Origin: Streptomyces lydicus
GTDB taxonomy: Bacteria; Actinomycetota; Actinomycetes; Streptomycetales; Streptomycetaceae
Assembly (NCBI RefSeq): GCF_004125265.1
Contig: NZ_RDTE01000003.1
Location: 7,688,001 to 7,752,000, forward strand
Direction of reading: 5' to 3'
Length of the DNA: 64,000 bases
Shown piece after piece: positions 9,638 to 17,548 of this stretch. The number at the start of each line of letters is the position of its first letter. Positions within the stretch are counted from its first letter, which is position 1. The position numbers and the translations under genes were made by a program. Under the pieces are notes generated by a model. It did not search any database, was not told where the DNA came from, and saw nothing but the letters and a program-made list of their open reading frames with translations.

Positions 9638-10612
9638 TTACCTCCGGCGCTCGGTGCGCGATGATGTCTTCTTGGCGGTCTTCTTCGCAGCAGGGGCCGC
9701 CTTCTTCCCTGCGGCGGTCTTCTTCGCAGTGGCTTTCTTGGCGGGCGCCGTTTTCTTCGCGGCGGTTTTCTTCGCTGCGGTTTTCTTGGCTGTCGTCTTC
9801 TTCGCCGCGGTCTTCTGTGCCGCGGCTTGCTTGGCCGGAGCCGCCTTCTTGGCCGGAGCCTTCCCGGCGGTCTTCTTCGCCGCCGTCTTCCTGGCTGCGG
9901 TTTTCTTCGCAGGTGCCGACTTCTTCGCGGCCGTCTTCTTCGCCGCGGGCTTGGCGGCGGACTTCTTGGCCGGCGGCCGCTGTGCGCCCTTCTTCGCCGG
10001 GGCGCCCCGTTCCGCCTCCGGCGCACGCTTGCGCGGCTTCGGTTCCGGCTTCGCAGCGGCCCGCGGGGTGCGCCGGGACGGGCGCTCCTCGGGTTCTTCC
10101 TCCGGCTCCTCTTCTTCCGCTTCTTCTTCGTCCTCGTACTCGTCCTCCGGTTCTTCCTCCTCCGGCTCCTCCTCTTCCTCGTATTCGTCCTCCTCGTACT
10201 CGTCCTCGGGCTCCTCGCCCTCCTCGTCCTCCTCGTACGCGTACTCCCCCTCGTCTCCCTCCTCTGGCTCCTCCTCTTCCTCCTCCGGCTCCAGTCCGAG
10301 GCCATCGAGCTTGAGGGACCGGTCGTGGAGGGTGTCGGCGAGCGTCGTCAGACGGCGGTTGGCGGCCGTCGTCAAGGCCTTCCGGCCGGCGTCCATGACT
10401 TCCCCGCGCAGTTGGTCGCCCAGCTCCGCGACCTGGGGAATCTCGCCGAGCTTGCGGATCCCCTGGGCCACGAGCTGGCGCGGTTCAAGGCCGAATTGCC
10501 GTCCGGCGATATAGGACGCCACCGTGAGCGCGAACCGGCCCTTCTTCGTACGGCCCAGCACATAGCCGCCGGCAAGTGCGGCGGCCAGCAGGACCTTGGA
10601 TGTGTCATTCAT
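9638..10612 (-). CDS. gvpY: GvpY-like protein with acidic tract and histone-H1-like AKKTA tail
   Basis: A 324-aa protein in three zones. Residues 1-100: MNDTSKVLLAAALAGGYVLG start with one hydrophobic segment, then an amphipathic part (LVAQGIRKLGEIPQVAELGD). About 105-175: a Glu/Asp/Tyr tract. About 176-324: a Lys/Ala/Pro tail of PAKKTAAKK-type repeats like actinobacterial HupS and H1-like proteins. The ATG at 10612 has GGAAGG about a dozen bases upstream. A long upstream extension of the frame has no support. Streptomyces gvpY occurs just ahead of gvpZ, as here. The membrane-like N-terminus and polyanion/polycation tails suggest a scaffold between membrane or vesicle surface and nucleic acid or acidic partners (inference). 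The DNA of the tail is highly repetitive, so length may vary between strains. Confidence 0.68.
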   Translation of the reverse strand: MNDTSKVLLAAALAGGYVLGRTKKGRFALTVASYIAGRQFGLEPRQLVAQGIRKLGEIPQVAELGDQLRGEVMDAGRKALTTAANRRLTTLADTLHDRSLKLDGLGLEPEEEEEEPEEGDEGEYAYEEDEEGEEPEDEYEEDEYEEEEEPEEEEPEDEYEDEEEAEEEEPEEEPEERPSRRTPRAAAKPEPKPRKRAPEAERGAPAKKGAQRPPAKKSAAKPAAKKTAAKKSAPAKKTAARKTAAKKTAGKAPAKKAAPAKQAAAQKTAAKKTTAKKTAAKKTAAKKTAPAKKATAKKTAAGKKAAPAAKKTAKKTSSRTERRR

Positions 10613-10903
10613 GGGTGCGTCACCCTTCCCGGACTTGCGGCGAATCGGCGTTCGTGCAGGGGCCGCCGCCACGGTGCGGCACGGTTCTGCCCTGTTTCCA
10701 GAGTGATCGGTGTCCTGATCGGCGCATCTCGAGCGGCCCGAAAGACGCTGTGCGGTCACCCTGAGGAGGCGTCCGGTCCTGCTGGGTGGCGAGGCGCACG
10801 CGGGCACGGCGCACGGCGGCAGCGGCGTCACGGCAGGTGTGCGGGCACCGGGCAACCGACCTACGCTCGGACTATGCCGGGAACACGCCGTGCGCCGCCT
10901 CGA

Positions 10904-12493
10904 ATGGGAGTAGGGGGAGCGTGGTGTGTTCGCCGCCGCCGGGCGTCGGCGCGCCCGTCGGTGGTGGCTGCGGTGGCCGCGGTGGCGGCGCTGCTCGCCG
11001 GGTTCGTGGGAACCCCGGCCGCTGCGGCAGCCGATGGTCCGGATCTGACGTCCTTCTACCAGCAGAAACTGTCCTGGGAACCCTGCGGCAAGGATCTGCG
11101 GAACGGCGCGGGAAGCGACGGCACCGGTCAGCCGCCCGGCTACCGGGGGCGTCTGGAGTGCGCCCGGCTGGAGGTCCCACGGGACTACCGCAACCCCGAA
11201 CGGAACACCATGCAGGTCCAGCTGATCCGGCTGAAGGCGACCGGGCCCGGCAAACGGATCGGCTCCCTGGTGCTCAACCCCGGTGGACCGGGTGCTTCCG
11301 GCGTCAACTACCTCACCGACAGCGGCAGCGCCTTCGCCCGGCTGGGGCAGCGCTACGACCTCGTGAGCTTCGATCCGCGCGGCACCGGCCACACCGACCC
11401 GGTCTCCTGCGGCAGCAAGCTCGCGCCACCCGGCAAGGGCGCCGACGACAGCCTCGCCGCGAAGGAGAAGCGCATCAACGAGGCCTGCGGCCGCTACTCC
11501 GGTGAGCTGCTGCGCTGGGTCGGCACGCCTGATGTCGCCCGGGACATGGACGTCCTGCGCGCCGCGGTCCACGACGACAAGCTCAACTACCTGGGGTTCT
11601 CGTACGGCACCAGGCTCGGGGCGGTCTACGCCCACGAGTTCCCGCACAAGGTCGGCCGGATGGTCCTGGACAGCGTCGAGGACCCGACCAAGAACCAGTG
11701 GCAGACCGCGCTGTCCCAGGCGCGGGGCTTCCAGCGGGCGCTGGACGACTTCGCCGCCGACTGCACCCACCGGCCGGACTGCGCGCTGGGCACCGATGAG
11801 CACAAGGCGCAGGATCAACTGCGTTCATGGTACCGGGAGCTGAGTGATCAGCCGATGAAGGCGAAGGGGGAGACGGTGGATGAGACCACCTATGTGTACG
11901 CCTTGCGTGAGGCGCTGTACAGCAGGAGCGACTGGCCGGCACTGCGGCAGGCCCTGTCGCAGCTGCGGACCGGAGACGCCTCGGGGATTCTCCGCCTGAG
12001 CGACGCGGGGGGCAGCAGCGCCGCCCGTGCCGGCAGCGCCCCGGCACGGCGGGTCGGCCAGGACGACCTACCGTCGCAGGACCAGCTGGCCCTGCGAGCG
12101 ATCTCCTGCCGGGACACCTCGGAACGCTACGGCGAACGCGACTACCCCCGCGCGGAGCGCGAACTCACCAAGGCTTCCCCGCTCTTCGGCCCGGACATCG
12201 CCCCGACCTTGCTGGACTGTTACTCCTGGCCCGTTGCGGGCGACGACGCCTCCCGGGACGTCGCGGCGCCCGACGCGCCGCCGATTCTGCTCGTCGCGAC
12301 CACCAACGATCCGGCGACCCCCTACCAAGGTGCCTTCAACATGGCCCGTGAGCTGGGCAATTCCAGCACCGTGCTGACCTTCCGCGGGGAGGGACACGCC
12401 GCCTACACCACCGGCGACCCCTGCGTGCAGCGCCGTGTGGACGACTTCCTGCTGAACGGCACCCTGCCGAAGGGGAAGACCTCCTGCGGTTGA
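10904..12493 (+). CDS. Secreted alpha/beta hydrolase, tripeptidyl aminopeptidase (TAP) type
   Basis: A 529-aa secreted serine hydrolase of the Streptomyces tripeptidyl aminopeptidase family (peptidase S33), which removes tripeptides from protein N-termini outside the cell. Signal peptide: RRRRASARPS, a hydrophobic Val/Ala/Leu core, then TPAAAAA (cleavage near residue 42). Mature domain: oxyanion-loop NPGGPGASG, RGTGHTDPVSC, nucleophile S233 in GFSYG, D469 in TNDPATPY and H498 in GEGHAAY. The C-terminal TAP-like segment with its Cys is present. The start is not certain: ATG 10904 gives a good signal peptide but no clear ribosome site, and ATG 10874 is also in frame. It is divergent from gvpY; the 291-base space between them holds no other gene that I can support. 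Confidence 0.88.
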   Translation: MGVGGAWCVRRRRASARPSVVAAVAAVAALLAGFVGTPAAAAADGPDLTSFYQQKLSWEPCGKDLRNGAGSDGTGQPPGYRGRLECARLEVPRDYRNPERNTMQVQLIRLKATGPGKRIGSLVLNPGGPGASGVNYLTDSGSAFARLGQRYDLVSFDPRGTGHTDPVSCGSKLAPPGKGADDSLAAKEKRINEACGRYSGELLRWVGTPDVARDMDVLRAAVHDDKLNYLGFSYGTRLGAVYAHEFPHKVGRMVLDSVEDPTKNQWQTALSQARGFQRALDDFAADCTHRPDCALGTDEHKAQDQLRSWYRELSDQPMKAKGETVDETTYVYALREALYSRSDWPALRQALSQLRTGDASGILRLSDAGGSSAARAGSAPARRVGQDDLPSQDQLALRAISCRDTSERYGERDYPRAERELTKASPLFGPDIAPTLLDCYSWPVAGDDASRDVAAPDAPPILLVATTNDPATPYQGAFNMARELGNSSTVLTFRGEGHAAYTTGDPCVQRRVDDFLLNGTLPKGKTSCG

Positions 12494-12510
12494 GGACCGT
12501 GCCGGGAAGT

Positions 12511-12584
12511 GCCGTACCGGCGAGGGCCATAGCGGCTAAGGGCCGTACCGGCGAGGGCCATAGCGGCTAAGGGCCGTACCGGCG
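12511..12584. repeat. 31-bp tandem repeat between convergent genes
   Basis: Two complete copies with period 31 (starting 12511 and 12542, core GCCGTACCGGCGAGGGCCAT) and a third partial copy from 12573. It lies in the 117-base space between the stop of the TAP-type hydrolase and the stop of the DUF6458 gene. It is not coding. Each unit can form a small GC hairpin, so it may serve as a terminator, or be neutral slippage. Confidence 0.75.
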
Positions 12585-12610
12585 GCGGTGAAGCGACCCT
12601 CCGTCAGCGG

Positions 12611-12838
12611 CTACCTGTAGTAGCGGTTGTCCTCGACGTCGACGACGGGTGCGCCGGGGGACGGCGGCTGGGTACGCCGCCGCTTCAGGATGCTCACATA
12701 GGTGGCGATGCCGATGACACCGACGATCATCATGATGATTCCCACCAGGTCGACGTTGATCCCCGCTATGTGCCAGTCCACCGCGAACGTGAGGATGGCC
12801 CCCACCGCGAGCAGAACGATGCACCCGCCGATACCCAT
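12611..12838 (-). CDS. Small two-helix membrane protein, DUF6458 type
   Basis: A 75-aa protein beginning MGIGGCIVLLAVGAILTFAV, with two hydrophobic helices (about 3-20 and 28-48) separated by DWHIAGINVD, then a basic KRRR stop-transfer and a short Pro-rich cytosolic tail ending NRYYR. This matches small actinobacterial DUF6458 proteins of unknown function. The ATG follows GGGAGG. It has its own short upstream region of about 118 bases before Ku, so co-transcription with Ku is possible but not certain. Confidence 0.75.
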   Translation of the reverse strand: MGIGGCIVLLAVGAILTFAVDWHIAGINVDLVGIIMMIVGVIGIATYVSILKRRRTQPPSPGAPVVDVEDNRYYR

Positions 12839-12956
12839 GGCATCAGCCTCCCTAACTGTCCGGCCGGAAAGGCCTGTTGGGTGAGCGCGTACCCCGGGGC
12901 GGGCGCCTTATGTGCGCTGCGGGGGGCGGCCGGTGGTCCCGGGTCACGGGCGGGGC

Positions 12957-14048
12957 TCAGCCGGCCCGCCGTCCGCTGCCGCTCACGCTCTCCTTCGCCG
13001 GGGCTGCCTTCTTGGCAGCGGTCTTCTTGGCGGCGGCCTTGGTCGCGGAGCTCTTGGTGGCAGCGGACCTCTTCGTCGCTGTCTTCGTCGCTGCCTCCTT
13101 CTTCTCTGCCTTCTTCTCTGCCGTCTTCTCCGCCGCGGTCTTCTTCGTCGTGCCCTTCTGCGTGGTGTCCTTCTTCGTGGTGCGGCCCGATCCGGCGCCG
13201 CCGCCCGACGAGCCCCCGGCGCCCTCGCCCTCGTCCTCACCGCGGGACTTCCTGGCCGCGCGGACGCTGTCCTGAAGGGCCGCCATCAGGTCCACCACCT
13301 GCCCGGCCGGCTGCTCCTCGCCGGCCGGGAACTCCGGTTCGCGATGCGCCAGCTTCGCCGCCACGATCTCTTCGAGCGCTTCACGGTAGTGATCGTGCAC
13401 ATCGTCCTCGGACAGTTCGCCGAAGGAATCCATCAGCGTCTCGGCGGCCGCCACCTCGGCCGGGGCGACCTCCGCCTGCCGTTCGGGCAGCACCCCGTCC
13501 AGCGAGCGGATCTGGTGCGGCCACAGCAGTACCTGCATGACCAGCACGTCCTCCACCGGGCGGATCATGGCCAGCGTCTCCCGCCCGTGCAGGGCGATCT
13601 TGCCGAGCCCGACGCGCTGATGCCGCTCCATCGCCTCGCGCAGCAGGGCGTAGGGCTTGGCCGCGGCGGGGCTGTCGATGCCGAGGTAGTACCCCTTGCC
13701 CATCTGCAGCGGGTCGATGTCGCCGCCGGCGACGAAGGCCAGGATCGTCAGCGTCTTCGCGGTGGGCAGCGGCAGCGCGTCCAGATCGTCGTCGCTCAGC
13801 GGTACGACGGTGTCGCCGCCGTCGGGTTTGTAGCCGCGGCCGATCTCGTCCGGGGTGATCTCGGTGCCTTCGAGCGAGCAGACGGGCTGATTGCGCACCC
13901 GGCCGCCGTCCGCCGTGTGGATCCGCACAAAGCTGACCGACGTGGAGCTGTCCGTGGCGTTGTACGCGGCGACCGGGATCGTGACCAGGCCGAAGCTGAT
14001 GGAGAACTTCGCCGTGGGGCGCATGGGGGCCGCCTTCATCGGAGCCAT
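12957..14048 (-). CDS. ku: Ku DNA end-binding protein with Lys-rich tail
   Basis: Bacterial Ku, the homodimeric ring that holds DNA double-strand ends and recruits LigD in non-homologous end joining. 363 aa. The Ku core is at about 10-260: KFSISFGLVTIPVAAYNAT, VCSLEGTEITPDEIGRGYK, FGELSEDDVHDHYREALEEI and PAGQVVDLMAALQDSVRAAR. After residue 275 comes a Gly/Ser linker and a 75-residue tail of Lys/Ala/Thr (TKKTAAEKTAEKKAEKKEA, TKAAAKKTAAKKAAPAK). Lys-rich extensions are known for actinobacterial Ku and affect DNA binding. The start is ambiguous: ATG at 14048, 14039 or 14024 are all in frame, none with a strong ribosome site. No ligD is in the window. Confidence 0.9.
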   Translation of the reverse strand: MAPMKAAPMRPTAKFSISFGLVTIPVAAYNATDSSTSVSFVRIHTADGGRVRNQPVCSLEGTEITPDEIGRGYKPDGGDTVVPLSDDDLDALPLPTAKTLTILAFVAGGDIDPLQMGKGYYLGIDSPAAAKPYALLREAMERHQRVGLGKIALHGRETLAMIRPVEDVLVMQVLLWPHQIRSLDGVLPERQAEVAPAEVAAAETLMDSFGELSEDDVHDHYREALEEIVAAKLAHREPEFPAGEEQPAGQVVDLMAALQDSVRAARKSRGEDEGEGAGGSSGGGAGSGRTTKKDTTQKGTTKKTAAEKTAEKKAEKKEAATKTATKRSAATKSSATKAAAKKTAAKKAAPAKESVSGSGRRAG

Positions 14049-14202
14049 TCGGCACCATGCTAGGCGGGGCGGACGGAGGGTACATCCCGGACGAATCGGG
14101 GTGCGCCCATCCGGTGGGGCCCGGCTCGGCCCGGCCCGCGGCGCCGCGCTCGGACACCTCCCGCCGCCCCGGCCGCCTCCCGCCGCCCGGCTGCCGGCCC
14201 GC

Positions 14203-15594
14203 TCAGGAGGACGCGGCCGCGACCCGGCCGCTCCGGACCGCCTCGGCGAGCGCCTGGTGATCGAGTTCATTGCGGTCCGCGTAGCGCTCCGCGAACCGCG
14301 CCAGGGCCTCCTCGAAGACCGTGCCGCTGCCGAGATAGGCGCCGATCGCGATCCGGTCGCCGGACCTGGCGTGCGCGCGGGCCAGGGTGGCCCCGCAGCG
14401 TACGGCGAACCGCCGCATACCCGTCGGCGCCATCGCATCCGTCGGCATGATGCCCTTCCAGTCACGCAACTGGCGTACATAGAAGTCGCGTTGGCGGCCG
14501 TCGATGCCGGTGGTCCGCGCCCAGCCGAGGAAGATGTCGCCGGCGGCCTGCATCAGCCGCTGGCCGGCCGCGACGCGTTCGCCCTGGTGGGTGTAGAGGC
14601 TCGGTCCGGCGTAGGCGGCGAGTGCGGAATCGTCGGCCTCCTTGGCCTGCAGCAGCAGCGGGTCGTCCGTGTCCTTGCCGAGCAGCAGCACGATCCAGCA
14701 GCGGGTGCCCACACTGCCGACCCCGACGACCTTGCGCGCCACGTCGACGACCCGGTACTGCTCCAGCAGCCGGCGATGATCCGAACGCAGGGTGCGGCCG
14801 TAGTCCTGGACCAGCCCGCGGATCTGGTCCGTCAGCTGGTCACGTTCGGCGTCCGGCAGCAGATCGTCCAGCGGCACGATCAACGGCGGGTCGGCGGCGA
14901 TCCGCACCCGGTCGCCGCTCCTCCGGGTCAGCTTGCGATACGCCTGCACGGTGTCGTGCGTACGGGCCTCCGCGATCGTGTGGGCCAGCCCCGCCCGGCC
15001 CCTGCCGCTCAGCTCATGCGCTTCCTCGGCCTCCACATCGGCCATGTCGGCATGGGCGTACCAGACCTCCAGGGTGCGCATCTCCGCGTAACGGCGCATC
15101 TGCTCGCGGTAGGACGCGCCGGCCGCCCGGACGATGGCGGTCCGCACCTTCTCGGGGAAGCCGTTCCCGCGTCCCGCGATGGCGAGGCTGGCCGCCAGGC
15201 GCTTGACGTCCCACTCCCACGGGCCGGGCAAGGTCTCGTCGAAGTCGTTGATGTCGAACATCAGATGGCGTTCGGGGGAGGCCAGCAGCCGGAAATTCAG
15301 CAGATGGGCGTCCCCGCACAGCTGGGTCCGCAGCCCCGTGGACGGCGTCGTGGCCAGGTCGGCCGCCATGATGGCGGCGGCGCCGCGGTAGAAGCGGAAG
15401 GGCGACTCCAGCATCCGCCCGTAGCGCAGGGGCACCAACTCCGGTACCCGCAGGGCCGACTGCCGTTCGATGATGTCCACCGGATCGGCGCGGGAAGCCG
15501 GGGCGCTGAACTCCGCATGACACGAGCGGGGCACTTCGGAGCGAAGTGCCCTGCCCTGTTCCGCGCGTTCCTGCGGGGTGGGTACGGAGGTCAT
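14203..15594 (-). CDS. DUF2252 family protein, kinase-like fold suspected
   Basis: A 463-aa DUF2252 protein of unknown function, common in actinobacteria. The motif LCGDAHLLNFRLLASPE (about 90) followed by MFDINDFDETLPGPWEWDVKR (about 110) looks like the catalytic and metal loops of aminoglycoside-phosphotransferase-type kinases, and ends in QLRDWKG and an RCGATLARAHARSGD segment. So a small-molecule or protein kinase role is possible (inference). It has no signal peptide or membrane segment. It is 28 bases upstream-facing from the DUF7144 gene (which ends at 15623), in the same direction, so the two form an operon with the membrane-protein gene first. Confidence 0.82.
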   Translation of the reverse strand: MTSVPTPQERAEQGRALRSEVPRSCHAEFSAPASRADPVDIIERQSALRVPELVPLRYGRMLESPFRFYRGAAAIMAADLATTPSTGLRTQLCGDAHLLNFRLLASPERHLMFDINDFDETLPGPWEWDVKRLAASLAIAGRGNGFPEKVRTAIVRAAGASYREQMRRYAEMRTLEVWYAHADMADVEAEEAHELSGRGRAGLAHTIAEARTHDTVQAYRKLTRRSGDRVRIAADPPLIVPLDDLLPDAERDQLTDQIRGLVQDYGRTLRSDHRRLLEQYRVVDVARKVVGVGSVGTRCWIVLLLGKDTDDPLLLQAKEADDSALAAYAGPSLYTHQGERVAAGQRLMQAAGDIFLGWARTTGIDGRQRDFYVRQLRDWKGIMPTDAMAPTGMRRFAVRCGATLARAHARSGDRIAIGAYLGSGTVFEEALARFAERYADRNELDHQALAEAVRSGRVAAASS

Positions 15595-15622
15595 GGCCGG
15601 GGCCGGATCTCGGTGGTTCAGG

Positions 15623-16024
15623 TCACCGGGCGGCCGCCGAGTGATGGTGGTCGTCCCTACACAGCGCCCACATGATGAAGATGTCGATGGCGACCAGCAC
15701 GATGGCCCAGAACGGGTAGTGGGGGATCCACAGGAAGTTCGCCATCGCGCCGAGGCCCGCCAGGATGATACCGATCACCCGCGCCCACATCGCCCCGGTG
15801 GCGAGCAGGGCGACACCCGCGAGGAAGATGACGATGCCCAGGATGAGGTGGATCCAGCCCCAGCCCGTGAGGCTGAACGAGAACACGTAGTTCCGCGTGG
15901 TGACGAAGAGGCGGTCCTGCGCGATGGCGGAGATGCCCTCCAGGAAGGCCATGAGGCCACCGAAGATCATCAGAACTGCGGCGAACGCTGTCCATCCGCT
16001 CACACTGTGCTTCTGAGTGGCCAT
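15623..16024 (-). CDS. Four-helix membrane protein, DUF7144 type
   Basis: A 133-aa integral membrane protein: WTAFAAVLMIFGGLMAFLEG (about 11-30), WIHLILGIVIFLAGVALLA (about 57-75), VIGIILAGLGAMANFLWIP (about 84-102) and PFWAIVLVAIDIFIMWAL (about 104-121), ending with a His-rich CRDDHHHSAAAR tail. Its topology and length agree with DUF7144 proteins, often several copies per Streptomyces genome; no function is known. The ATG at 16024 follows AAGGAG. It precedes the DUF2252 gene by 28 bases. Confidence 0.77.
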   Translation of the reverse strand: MATQKHSVSGWTAFAAVLMIFGGLMAFLEGISAIAQDRLFVTTRNYVFSFSLTGWGWIHLILGIVIFLAGVALLATGAMWARVIGIILAGLGAMANFLWIPHYPFWAIVLVAIDIFIMWALCRDDHHHSAAAR

Positions 16025-16123
16025 GGGTCACTCCTTCACTTGAGAAACCTGGCCGTCCAAACCGGACCTGCCGACCGTCGATACAGCAAATCCACGTTGA
16101 CACAGGTACCGGCCAGCCGCATG

Positions 16124-16963
16124 TCAGGGACTTTCGAAGGCCTGGAGCACCCCGGCCACCGCGAAGCACAGCGCCCCCGTGAGGGTCCCCCCATTGGCGA
16201 TACCGACGCTGACCAGGCTGTCGGTCTCCGGCCGGGTGAAAGCGGCCACCGCGGACACCATGAAGAGCACGGAGCCGAACTGATTGACCGCGACGATCCA
16301 CCAGCCGAGACTGCGCCGGTGCAGGCACAGCAGGCGATGACAGATCTCGACGACCGCCAGCTGCCCGGAAATCAGGAACAGCAGGCAGCCGATCATGTCG
16401 GGCGCCCAGACCAGCCGGTTCATCTGCCGGGCCGTGAGCCCCTGCAGGAACGAATCCAGCAGATTGACGCCGAACACCAGCGTCCCGGCGAACAGCAGGA
16501 AGGTGGTCAGCCAGTCGATCCGGCCCGGTTCGTAGCTCCACCAGCGGAAGCGGTGCGTGGTCAGCGCACCCGCCGCACTCTCCCGGCGCGGGGCGTTGAT
16601 GGCCTGGACGAGTGAGGCATAGCCGCCGAGGGTGAAGAACGCGCCACCGACGAAGTAGATGGTGGCGGTGACGGTCGGCCGCCTGGAGCTGAACTGGGCG
16701 AGCACCGCACCGAGCGCGAACAGCGCCCCGCCGAGAAGGAAGGAGACCGCGGCGATGTTGTTGAGCCTGCGCAGCCGGACCAGTGCCGGGGCGTCGGCGC
16801 GCCGCGGGCTGGTGCGGGTGGCCCCGGCGGGCCGCACCGCCAGCGTCCCGCGTTTACGGGCCGCCCGCGACTCCCAGATGGCGGTGTCGCCTGCGGCGAG
16901 GCGCCAGGTCAGCCGGGTGGTGAACGGTCCCGCGCCTTCGGCGCGCTCCTCGGAATGGCCCAC
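16124..16963 (-). CDS. Multi-pass membrane protein with YrhK-like region
   Basis: A 279-aa protein with a charged N-terminal half-domain (1-65) and about six hydrophobic segments: IAAVSFLLGGALFALGAVLA, TIYFVGGAFFTLGGYASLVQ, WLTTFLLFAGTLVFGVNLL, MIGCLLFLISGQLAVVEICH, LGWWIVAVNQFGSVLFMVSA and GGTLTGALCFAVAGVLQAF. The repeated NxxAxxxFxxGxxxF pattern resembles YrhK domains. Function is unknown. About 100 bases separate it from the DUF7144 gene, so a joint transcript is likely but not shown. No catalytic motif is seen. Confidence 0.65.
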   Translation of the reverse strand: MGHSEERAEGAGPFTTRLTWRLAAGDTAIWESRAARKRGTLAVRPAGATRTSPRRADAPALVRLRRLNNIAAVSFLLGGALFALGAVLAQFSSRRPTVTATIYFVGGAFFTLGGYASLVQAINAPRRESAAGALTTHRFRWWSYEPGRIDWLTTFLLFAGTLVFGVNLLDSFLQGLTARQMNRLVWAPDMIGCLLFLISGQLAVVEICHRLLCLHRRSLGWWIVAVNQFGSVLFMVSAVAAFTRPETDSLVSVGIANGGTLTGALCFAVAGVLQAFESP

Positions 16964-17008
16964 CTGCCGAGCCTAACGATCCCGTACGGGAATGCCGGTA
17001 GCGCCTCG

Positions 17009-17278
17009 TCAGGTCTTTGTGCCGGTGCCCGGCGCGGGAACGGGACCGGGCGCGGGGCCCGGCTCCGGTCCCGGTGTCGGTGGCGCGGGGTGCGGCGGGA
17101 CCGGGTCCGGTTCGGGTGCCGGCACCGGCGGGGGCACCGGATCGGGCCCCGGGGCGGGGACCGGTCCGGGCGCCGGGCCCGGCGTGGGTCCCGGCGGGCC
17201 GGGTCCCGGGCCCGGTGTGGGCGGCACCGGATCGGGATGGGTGGGCCCCGGCGGTCCTGGTGGCTGTCGCACCGTCAT
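17009..17278 (-). CDS. Short proline-rich repetitive protein
   Basis: An 89-aa protein that is nearly all Pro, Gly, Ala and Asp (MTVRQPPGPPGPTHPDPVPP, then PGPAPGPVPAPGPDPVPPP-type repeats) ending PGTGTKT. The ATG at 17278 follows GAGGAG at a short distance. It carries no domain and is probably disordered or extended. A similar short Pro-rich gene lies at 21218-21427, with the CDF and phosphoketolase genes between. The opposite strand gives an equally long Gly-rich frame, so direction rests on the ribosome site and on the neighbouring genes. Whether it is translated needs proteomics. Confidence 0.5.
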   Translation of the reverse strand: MTVRQPPGPPGPTHPDPVPPTPGPGPGPPGPTPGPAPGPVPAPGPDPVPPPVPAPEPDPVPPHPAPPTPGPEPGPAPGPVPAPGTGTKT

Positions 17279-17363
17279 GTGCTCCTCACGCGTCGCTCCT
17301 CGGCGGCCGGGCGCCGCACGCTCGCTCCGTGCGGCATGCCGGTCTTCTTGCCGGTCCTGCGCC

Positions 17364-17447
17364 GACCATGCGAAGCGCTCCCCCAAACAGTGATCATGCG
17401 GAGTGCTCCCACGAACGCCGATCCTGCGACGTGCTCCCCACGGTCCG
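17364..17447. repeat. Three direct repeats of exact 28-bp period upstream of the proline-rich gene
   Basis: Imperfect copies start at 17364 (GACCATGCGAAGCGCTCCCC), 17392 (GATCATGCGGAGTGCTCCCA) and 17420 (GATCCTGCGACGTGCTCCCC). The shared core is GAYCMTGCGRMGYGCTCCC. They are non-coding, between the CDF gene end (17549) and the proline-rich gene start (17278), about 86-170 bases upstream of the latter. Such spaced copies on about the same face of the helix could be an activator or repressor binding array. Confidence 0.65.
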
Positions 17448-17548
17448 GCTGCCCGGCGTACGTCCCCACTCTGCGACGGCCGGGGCCACTCGGCGAGACG
17501 GGAGGGGACCGGCGCAGCGCGTACCCCCTCCCGCCCCGACCGCGCGCC

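Noticed and set aside
10613-10903. Possible extra small gene between gvpY and the TAP-type hydrolase
   Set aside because: Frames here are extensions of neighbours or lack a ribosome site and coding character. Treated as a divergent promoter region.
12889-12894. Sigma-B-like -10 (GGGTAC) before the DUF6458 gene
   Set aside because: The -35 position does not fit, so it is not listed as a promoter.
16992-17393. Gly/Pro-rich plus-strand protein opposite the proline-rich gene
   Set aside because: No ribosome site, and neighbours are on the minus strand. The minus-strand reading has GAGGAG before its ATG.
17364-17447. CRISPR array
   Set aside because: Only three diverged copies with no unique spacers between equal repeats, and no cas genes.
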